A stretch of 23,171 nt of DNA from a virus. Of the stretch, positions 18,441-23,171 are shown in pieces; position 1 is the stretch's first letter, and each line of letters starts with the position of its first letter. A model generated the notes under the pieces. That model searched no databases. It was not told the DNA's origin and worked only from the letters and a program-made list of their open reading frames with translations. A program made the position numbers and the translations under genes. The stretch covers positions 1 through 23,171 of IMG/VR virus record IMGVR_UViG_3300028610_001702; one strand, written 5' to 3'.

Positions 18441-20650
18441 ATCCAATAAGCAAGTTCGTTAATCTATTTAAAACACAACCGGCTGAGAGTCCACCTATGG
18501 GCGAAGTCGGTTTCGATGATTCCATACTTTATGGTGGTCGAGATTTTCCAAAGTATTCGCCGGATGACCTGATTATCAAAAAGGGTAACGGTGTATATCG
18601 TAAGATGATGCTGGATGAACAGATCAAGGCTGTTCTTCGATTTAAACAAGACGCTATCCTGTCACGGCCATACTATTTCGATACCGAAGATACACCTGAT
18701 GAAGAAGTTGAATACATGGAAGAAATCGCTGATTTCTTTAACTTCATGATTAAGCAGATCAAGGGTAGTTTCACGGATAATCTTACCGGTATTCTATCAG
18801 CACTTTACAACGGATTTTCCATAACCGAAAAGATATATCAACCTATCGAGTACGAAGGCCGTACTATGTGGGGTCTGAAAGATATGAAGGTTAGGCCTTT
18901 TGATACCTTCCTGAATGGTTTTATGGTGGATGAACACGGCAATCTTTTTGGGTTGGAACAGAATGTTACTGCTGCTATAGTACCGATACCTATTGAGAAG
19001 GTTATTCATTTCGTACACCAGCCTGATATCGATCTTCATTACGGTGAATCTGATTTAAGAGCGTGTTACCGGTCTTACTGGTCTAAGGATATTGTTATCA
19101 AGTTTCAGAACATTCATCTTGAACGTCATGCCAGTGGCTTTATATGGGCTCAGGTAGAAGGTGGGTTAACTGATCCTCAGAAGGTTAAACTACAAGCTTT
19201 ATTATCGAATATGTCGGCTAAGAGCAGTGTTCACGTTCCTTCTAACGTTAAGTTGAACAGTTTTCAACCGTTAAGAACAGACGCTTACGATAGGGCTATT
19301 GCTCAACACGACAAGTCGATTGCAAAAGCTATGCTTGTTCCTAATCTTTTGGGAATGTCGGAACAGGGTAGTACTGGAAGTTACGCCCAGAGTGAGGTAC
19401 ATTTTAAGGTTTTTCTTTGGGTACTCGATCATATCACGAACAGGCTGACAGAGACCTTGAATGAACAGGTATTCCGAGAGCTCGCTTACTGGAACTTCGG
19501 AACTAAGACTTTTCCGTGGTTTTCGTTTGAGCCGTTGAGTGATGATCAGAAGACGAATCTCGCTAAATCATGGGGAGAACTTATTTCTAAGAATGCTGTT
19601 ACCAAGTCAGACAGTGATGAGGTTCATGTAAGACGATTGATGGGATTCCCTGATAAATCCGAAGACGCTGAAGAAGAACCTGAAACCGGAGATGATGTTG
19701 AAGATATGATTGAGATACCGGATCAAGAGGACTGGATCTCGGCAAAGGGTAACTTGTCACAGTACATTCGTCAGGAGTTGCAGAACAAGCAATGGTTACG
19801 GCGTGTCAACTTTGCTAAGATCGAGGGGACGCTTGATAATCACGATACGGTTATATCTGATGGTTTAGCAGATTCCATGGCGTTAGCTCGACAGAGTATC
19901 GAGAAGCAGATAATCAGTATAGTCGGTAATAGGTCATTAGGCAATGTCAAGCCGAAAGAAGTTGAGAATATTCGTATTCCAAAAGGTCAGCTCGTTACGA
20001 TGCGGAAACTCTTAAGAGTCAATCTAAAGTCCGTCCTTGATAACGGTTACGCTACAGCACAGAAGGAGCTCCCTTCAAAAAAGCTGGTTAACATATCACC
20101 TAACATGGATAAGACACAGGCTGAGCGTTTTCTATCTTCCAAAGCCATGAAGATCACTGGTGTCTTGGATCAAGATGTTCTGAATGCAGTGCAACGGATA
20201 TTAGAGAACGGTATTAAATATGATAGTACACTTGACGAGGTAATCCGGTCAATGGCTTATGATACACAGTTGAAATCGATGTTACCTGAGTATGACGCTG
20301 CCGGTAAAGCGACTAACATCCCTGCTCGTTTGGAAAACATAGCTCGGACAAACACGTCAGATGCTATCAATCAAGGTCGTATGGCTCTATTCAGTAGGGA
20401 AGAGTTCAAGGGTTTTATAGTATCGTATGAGTATAGTGCAATACTTGATAGTCGGGTAACAGACGTGTGTGAGTCGTTACACGGCAAGATTCGGAAACAG
20501 TGGGCTGAACGTACACCTCCGAATCATTATCAATGTAGGAGTTTACTTGTGGCCGTGACGGCTATTGATGATTGGAGTGGTAAGGAGAACAGGATTCCGG
20601 TAAAGGGTATGCCCCATGCCGGATTCGGGAAGGAACTTTTAGAACAATAG
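18437..20650 (+). CDS. Portal protein (Mu gp29-like) fused to Mu gpF-like head morphogenesis domain
   Basis: At 737 residues this joins two proteins that are usually separate. Residues about 20-430 are a DUF935/Mu gp29-type portal: LRFKQDAILSRPYYFDTED, NLTGILSALYNGFSITEKIY, IEKVIHFVHQPDIDLHYGES and KAMLVPNLLGMSEQGSTGSY. An acidic linker (SEDAEEEPETGDDVEDMIEI) leads to about 300 residues with a Mu F core: ARTNTSDAINQGR, then LDSRVTDVCESLHGK and PPNHYQCRSLL, the typical DSR-x-x-x-C ... P-P-x-H-x-x-C-R signature. The portal is the packaging and ejection vertex; MuF proteins are minor capsid proteins injected or lodged with DNA. No frameshift is visible and the frame is open throughout, so the fusion appears real. 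Confidence 0.93.
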   Translation: MNPISKFVNLFKTQPAESPPMGEVGFDDSILYGGRDFPKYSPDDLIIKKGNGVYRKMMLDEQIKAVLRFKQDAILSRPYYFDTEDTPDEEVEYMEEIADFFNFMIKQIKGSFTDNLTGILSALYNGFSITEKIYQPIEYEGRTMWGLKDMKVRPFDTFLNGFMVDEHGNLFGLEQNVTAAIVPIPIEKVIHFVHQPDIDLHYGESDLRACYRSYWSKDIVIKFQNIHLERHASGFIWAQVEGGLTDPQKVKLQALLSNMSAKSSVHVPSNVKLNSFQPLRTDAYDRAIAQHDKSIAKAMLVPNLLGMSEQGSTGSYAQSEVHFKVFLWVLDHITNRLTETLNEQVFRELAYWNFGTKTFPWFSFEPLSDDQKTNLAKSWGELISKNAVTKSDSDEVHVRRLMGFPDKSEDAEEEPETGDDVEDMIEIPDQEDWISAKGNLSQYIRQELQNKQWLRRVNFAKIEGTLDNHDTVISDGLADSMALARQSIEKQIISIVGNRSLGNVKPKEVENIRIPKGQLVTMRKLLRVNLKSVLDNGYATAQKELPSKKLVNISPNMDKTQAERFLSSKAMKITGVLDQDVLNAVQRILENGIKYDSTLDEVIRSMAYDTQLKSMLPEYDAAGKATNIPARLENIARTNTSDAINQGRMALFSREEFKGFIVSYEYSAILDSRVTDVCESLHGKIRKQWAERTPPNHYQCRSLLVAVTAIDDWSGKENRIPVKGMPHAGFGKELLEQ

Positions 20651-20662
20651 GAGGGAAACACG

Positions 20663-21115
20663 ATGAAACAGGCAGTAGTAACAGAAGGATTTGAAAAAAG
20701 GCGAGTGTACACTAATTCAGAGCCGAAAACTGAAAAACCAAAAGGAGAAAACACGATGAAAGATAAACCGATAGAAGGTAATAGTATTGCGGAAAAGATG
20801 GAACTGATGTCTGAACGCGAAGTCAAAGAAATTCTGGTAAAAGGTTTTGATATAAGTATGTTGATCAACGTTGCTGGTGATTTAGCGAAGTTTCAAGTTT
20901 CTGCTAAAGAGATCGAAGAAGAATTAAGGAACTTAGTTTTACAATCTCGCGTCTTTTTAAAACTATCGCTTGATAAGGCTATCGAAAGTTTAACTGTGAA
21001 AGAATGTGATCATAAGTGGATCGGATTACATGGACATCCGGCAGCATTTGAATGTGAATTTTGTCATGAGTTAGAAAAAGCAGGAAATATTTATAAAAAT
21101 GACGATACAGACTAA
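20663..21115 (+). CDS. Hypothetical protein with C-terminal zinc ribbon, 150 aa
   Basis: Two in-frame starts each have a good ribosome site: ATG 20663 after GGAGGGAAACACG (150 residues) and ATG 20756 after AAAGGAGAAAACACG (119 residues). The stretch between them is basic and disordered. The main part has a helical region (SAKEIEEELRNLVLQSRVFL) and a C-terminal C-D-H ... C-x2-C-H motif (KECDHKWIGLHG, FECEFCHEL), likely a single zinc site. Its place after the portal would suit a scaffold, protease or capsid accessory, but no such motif is present. Function unknown. It overlaps the next small gene by 17 bases. Confidence 0.68.
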   Translation: MKQAVVTEGFEKRRVYTNSEPKTEKPKGENTMKDKPIEGNSIAEKMELMSEREVKEILVKGFDISMLINVAGDLAKFQVSAKEIEEELRNLVLQSRVFLKLSLDKAIESLTVKECDHKWIGLHGHPAAFECEFCHELEKAGNIYKNDDTD

Positions 21116-21263
21116 AATCAAATGTATTATCTGTAACGGCTTATTTGATTACAGGGAGATGATTTTATACTGTATTGTTTATCAAAGTACGTTATACATG
21201 CCGGTATGTGTGAGTTGTATTAAACAATCTTTGGGAGGCACACACGTTTGTGAAGCGAGGTGA
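21099..21263 (+). CDS. Small double-CxxC zinc-ribbon protein, 54 aa
   Basis: A 54-codon gene starting at ATG 21099 within the end of the preceding gene. The product has CIICNGLFDY near the N-terminus and PVCVSCIKQS near residue 38, that is two C-x2-C knuckles 25 residues apart, the classic layout of a zinc ribbon, plus hydrophobic strands between them. No separate ribosome site is visible, so coupling to the upstream gene is probable. Such small ribbons bind nucleic acid or regulate polymerase; no target is known. Confidence 0.6.
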   Translation: MTIQTKIKCIICNGLFDYREMILYCIVYQSTLYMPVCVSCIKQSLGGTHVCEAR

Positions 21264-21274
21264 GGGGAGGACTC

Positions 21275-21346
21275 ATGGAAACATGGGTCATGTGTTTCCT
21301 CCTAAGTGGCGGGGTCGGCATGGGGCTGACCCCGTCCATACAGTGA
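21275..21346 (+). CDS. Possible 23-aa hydrophobic micropeptide
   Basis: ATG 21275 follows GGGGAGGACTC, a strong ribosome site, and the frame runs 23 codons with a hydrophobic, Gly-rich middle (VMCFLLSGGVGMGLTP). A strong hairpin (21311-21333) lies within the coding part, so translation would unfold it. It could be a leader peptide controlling what follows rather than a working protein. Low confidence. Confidence 0.3.
   Translation: METWVMCFLLSGGVGMGLTPSIQ
21311..21333 (+). ncRNA. Strong RNA hairpin
   Basis: GGGGTCGGC pairs with GCTGACCCC (nine pairs, one G-U) around a five-base loop, ATGGG. It is the most GC-rich structure in this part of the window. It has no T run after it, so it is not a typical terminator. 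Confidence 0.6.
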
Positions 21347-21350
21347 GTAG

Positions 21351-21414
21351 AAAAAACTTGGTAGTTATAACGGTAGGCAGTGGATGAATACTTCCACAGG
21401 GTATCAAGTTTTTT
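21351..21414 (+). ncRNA. Structured RNA element of unknown class
   Basis: AAAAAACTTGGTA at 21351-21363 pairs with 21402-21414 over 13 pairs with one G-U, closing a 38-base interior that contains a second small stem (GTGGA at 21380-21384 with TCCAC at 21393-21397). The right arm ends in six T, so a weak terminator function is possible. No known RNA family is recognised; the fold is not tRNA-like. It lies in a 230-base stretch lacking a sizeable gene. Confidence 0.5.
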
Positions 21415-21451
21415 GGTGTGGTTATTCTAAGAATAATCAGGAGGTGTCAGG

Positions 21452-21496
21452 GTGAGGTTAACTGATCTACTCGCTTATTTATTAGGGAGAAAATAA
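21452..21496 (+). CDS. Possible 14-aa leader peptide
   Basis: GTG 21452 lies seven bases after AGGAGG and opens a 14-codon frame, MRLTDLLAYLLGRK, which ends one base before the ATG of the next gene and covers that gene's ribosome site (GGGAGA). Translation of it would end right on the next start, a classic coupling arrangement. A TTATTC-TAA-GAATAA hairpin stands just upstream (21422-21436). Low to moderate confidence. Confidence 0.35.
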   Translation: MRLTDLLAYLLGRK

Positions 21497-21497
21497 A

Positions 21498-21686
21498 ATG
21501 GACACAGGAGAAGGCACATTTGTACAGGTTATACCGGAACAGTGGAAGCAATTAGTTGAAGAATATCCTGATCACGGTGGTGTTTTTGAAATCGGCGAAG
21601 AGGTTGAATTAAAGGGAAGTATTTTCAGAATTAAATCAATAAAACCAACGGAACTGCGATTGAAGTTAGTTAGGAGGAAACCATGA
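21498..21686 (+). CDS. Small conserved phage protein with KOW-like strand pattern, 62 aa
   Basis: The 62-residue product runs VIPEQWKQLVEEYPDH, then FEIGEEVELKGSIFRIKSIK and LRLKLVRRKP. The 'G-E-x-V-E-L-K-G-S-x-F-R-I-x-S-I ... L-x-L-K-L' part is a small beta-barrel pattern seen in many short phage proteins without known function; it recalls a KOW-type RNA-binding motif, but that is only resemblance. ATG 21498 follows GGGAGAAAATAAA, and the stop overlaps the next ATG (ATGA). Confidence 0.7.
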   Translation: MDTGEGTFVQVIPEQWKQLVEEYPDHGGVFEIGEEVELKGSIFRIKSIKPTELRLKLVRRKP

Positions 21687-21844
21687 TGACTGACGCTGAT
21701 TATTTGAATTTAGTAAATCAACTTAATCATATTGGAAGTGACATAATATCTAAGCTTGAAGAAATTAGGTGTGCTATTGTTGATGTAGAAACGGAACTTG
21801 AAAAATTGAATTCAAACAAATCGGATGTAGAGCCATACGGTTAA
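21683..21844 (+). CDS. Small coiled-coil protein, 53 aa
   Basis: Tandem ATG codons at 21683 follow TAGGAGGAAACC, a strong site. The 53-residue product is acidic and helical (DYLNLVNQLNHIGSDIISKL, then EEIRCAIVDVETELEKLN) with hydrophobic residues spaced for a coiled coil, and a short polar tail. It may form dimers or pair with a neighbour. Function unknown. It starts inside the stop of the previous gene. Confidence 0.65.
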   Translation: MMTDADYLNLVNQLNHIGSDIISKLEEIRCAIVDVETELEKLNSNKSDVEPYG

Positions 21845-21863
21845 TTATAAGGAGGGAACACTA

Positions 21864-22112
21864 ATGGCTAACTTAAAGGTATTTAAATGGAACGATCTTG
21901 AGGCATTAAAACAGCATAGTTCAGGAGATGCATTAGCAATAGCTGAAACGAAAGAAAAAGCAATAAAAAATATATCTGATTTATTCAATAAAGAAAATGA
22001 AAGTGATTATTATACATCTATACGTGAGGAATTAAAAAAAGAACTCAATGAAACAAAGCCGTCTATTTCTGAACTTAAAAATTTTGTTTTTTATACATTC
22101 GGAAGTGCTTAA
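21864..22112 (+). CDS. Small conserved-looking protein next to radical SAM gene, 82 aa
   Basis: ATG 21864 follows AAGGAGGGAACACTA. The first 40 residues (LKVFKWNDLEALKQHSSGDA, LAIAETKEKAIKNI) have the 'strand, W-x-D, helix, S-G-D-A-x-A-I-A, helix' order of a small phage protein family that I cannot name. The rest is charged and helical (YYTSIREELKKELNE), ending in FVFYTFGSA. It lies 13 bases before the radical SAM gene. It could be that enzyme's substrate, but it lacks the usual leader-core layout of such peptides, so I treat this as an open question. Confidence 0.68.
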   Translation: MANLKVFKWNDLEALKQHSSGDALAIAETKEKAIKNISDLFNKENESDYYTSIREELKKELNETKPSISELKNFVFYTFGSA

Positions 22113-22125
22113 ATAAGGAGGGAAC

Positions 22126-22836
22126 ATGATAACACTTAAAACAATTACAACTATCGAGCTATCGAATATCTGTCAGCTCAAATGTAGGTACTGTATCAAC
22201 CGGCTACTTGTAAAACACGGCAGTCGAAAGTTAGGGATCATGGAAGAAGCTATTTTTACAGAATCTTTAGAGCTATTAAACAGCTTGTGTGTTGCCGGTA
22301 CACAGAAAGAGGTTAATCTGAACGGTAACGGTGAGAGTTGTCTTGATCCGAATCTACCGGAACGTGCCAAACGTGTAAAGGAAGTAATGGGAGATCGCCA
22401 TGTACAGTTCTGTACTAACGGAATGAATATGACACGGGCATTAGCTCAGGCTTTAAAGGATTCGGGTATTGATAGAATCGACATATCTGCTCATTCACCG
22501 TTTCATGCAAGACGGGCTCTTGAATGTTTTGCTTCTGTGAAGATGCCAACTATGTACGCTCTCGGTGTATTGCTTGCCCCTCATAACTGGGCGGGTCAGC
22601 TTGAACTTGAAAATCAGTATTTTTATTTACCGAGTATTCCCTGTACTCCGTTAATCGAAGGTCGTGGTTATATATCGAGGGAAGGTAATATCTCGCCGTG
22701 TTGTTATGATTACAGGGATTTAGGAAAGTTCGGATCGGTACTTGATGGAGATATTTTAGATCGGGAGATCAAGCCCTTTATACTGTGTAAGACTTGTCAT
22801 CAAAATATACCGGAGGAAATACAAAATGAAAAATGA
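22126..22836 (+). CDS. Radical SAM protein with SPASM-like C-terminal cysteines
   Basis: A 236-residue [4Fe-4S] enzyme that should split S-adenosylmethionine to start radical chemistry. Seen: cluster motif C16-QLK-C20-RY-C23; a GGE-like SAM-binding segment, NGNGESCL, at 66-73; VQFCTNGMN at 93-101; IDRIDISAHSP for the barrel strands; and a C-terminal Cys set, C173, C192-C193, C221 and C224 (CKTCHQNIP), as in SPASM or twitch domains that hold auxiliary clusters. The DISPCC-like turn (NISPCCYDYRDLGKFGSV) is typical. SPASM proteins usually modify peptides or proteins. In a phage late region its target is unknown. It is short for the class, but the motifs are complete. ATG 22126 follows AAGGAGGGAAC. 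Confidence 0.88.
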   Translation: MITLKTITTIELSNICQLKCRYCINRLLVKHGSRKLGIMEEAIFTESLELLNSLCVAGTQKEVNLNGNGESCLDPNLPERAKRVKEVMGDRHVQFCTNGMNMTRALAQALKDSGIDRIDISAHSPFHARRALECFASVKMPTMYALGVLLAPHNWAGQLELENQYFYLPSIPCTPLIEGRGYISREGNISPCCYDYRDLGKFGSVLDGDILDREIKPFILCKTCHQNIPEEIQNEK

Positions 22837-23017
22837 AATTACATTACAAGATTCATGGGCTGATTATGATGAAGCTGATCCCATAAGTGACATTAAAGAT
22901 GGAATTAAATTGTTGGGAGGTGGGAAAAAGTGTTTGGGTATAACGATCAAAGGAGCGGTAGAGATTGAATGTCTTAAAAAAGAAGGTCTTATAAAATATA
23001 AAGAAAATGAATCTTAA
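22826..23017 (+). CDS. Hypothetical protein, 63 aa
   Basis: ATG 22826 follows CGGAGGAAATACAAA and overlaps the end of the radical SAM gene by 11 bases. The product starts acidic (LQDSWADYDEADPISDIKDG) and continues with GIKLLGGGKKCLGITIKGAV and a charged helical end. The GGGKK-C turn is notable, as a possible exposed Cys-containing loop, but no family is recognised. Tight coupling to the radical SAM gene makes a partner or substrate role thinkable; nothing else supports it. Confidence 0.6.
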   Translation: MKNEITLQDSWADYDEADPISDIKDGIKLLGGGKKCLGITIKGAVEIECLKKEGLIKYKENES

Positions 23018-23171
23018 CCAGCAATACATAGACGGCTCATGGTACGAGGAAGAGTACAGTAGAAAATGGTATCGTCATCAGTATATCGATACTCCTGAAC
23101 CTGATTGGGCTAAACAGAGCAAGGATTATTATATCGGGTTGATGATTGCGTATGCAGGGTTGATGCCAACT
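23007..23171 (+). CDS. Unknown protein, C-terminus cut by window edge
   Basis: From ATG 23007, inside the end of the previous gene, the frame is open for 55 codons to the edge. The visible part is Trp/Tyr-rich and charged (YIDGSWYEEEYSRKWYRHQY, then TPEPDWAKQSKDYYIGLMIA). No ribosome site beyond AAAGAAA is visible, so it is likely translated by coupling. The family is not recognised. Confidence 0.6.
   Translation, partial: MNLNQQYIDGSWYEEEYSRKWYRHQYIDTPEPDWAKQSKDYYIGLMIAYAGLMPT

Noticed and set aside
21351-21414. tRNA-like gene
   Set aside because: The fold has one long closing stem and one inner stem; there is no cloverleaf, no T-arm GGTTCGA-type sequence and no CCA end.

Overview
The window is part of a tailed double-stranded DNA phage or prophage genome, probably an uncultured one. 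The phage identity is clear from the late-gene order: small terminase, large terminase, then a portal protein fused to a Mu F-like head protein. The DNA is AT-rich. Most genes follow strong AGGAGG-type ribosome binding sites, stops are standard (TGA is used as a stop), and several promoters match the sigma-70 consensus. This fits a bacterial host with Shine-Dalgarno-led translation and argues against Bacteroidota-type signals, but the host phylum cannot be read from the sequence.

Layout. (1) Positions 1-3705, minus strand: a compact early operon read leftward from a SNF2-family helicase through small zinc-binding and unknown phage proteins to a gene cut by the left edge. (2) Positions 3706-3845: a divergent promoter region with a 16-bp palindrome. 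(3) Positions 3851-6006, plus strand: a winged-helix-like gene whose best start is out of frame across an A8 run, an XRE regulator, a VRR-NUC nuclease and a Prim-Pol primase. (4) Positions 6026-6480: a one-gene unit with its own consensus promoter and terminator encoding an exported protein (moron-like). (5) Positions 6483-7487: about 1 kb of non-coding DNA closed off by terminators on both sides and holding more than a dozen TTGT(A/C)AC-type sites, the best replication-origin candidate. (6) Positions 7526-12991, minus strand: a long operon of small genes behind a consensus promoter. Its first eight genes (9383-12535) form an array of near-uniform units, each a gene, a hairpin at its stop codon, an AT spacer and the same ribosome binding site. 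Nine hairpins are present. (7) Positions 13127-13349: a second repeat-rich control region with six GGACGT sites and GATTTTAA half-sites. (8) Positions 13366-23171, plus strand: HNH endonuclease, ParB-like protein, small proteins, terminase, portal-MuF fusion, zinc-ribbon proteins, a structured RNA stretch with micro-ORFs, and a radical SAM protein with a SPASM-like cysteine tail.

How it may work together (inference). The helicase, VRR-NUC and Prim-Pol form a replication module next to a candidate iteron origin. The minus operon carries small accessory proteins of the kind found on plasmids and phages, perhaps counter-defence or early takeover functions. The right third is the packaging and head module. 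The features most worth following up are the hairpin-punctuated gene array, the insulated iteron region and the radical SAM gene.
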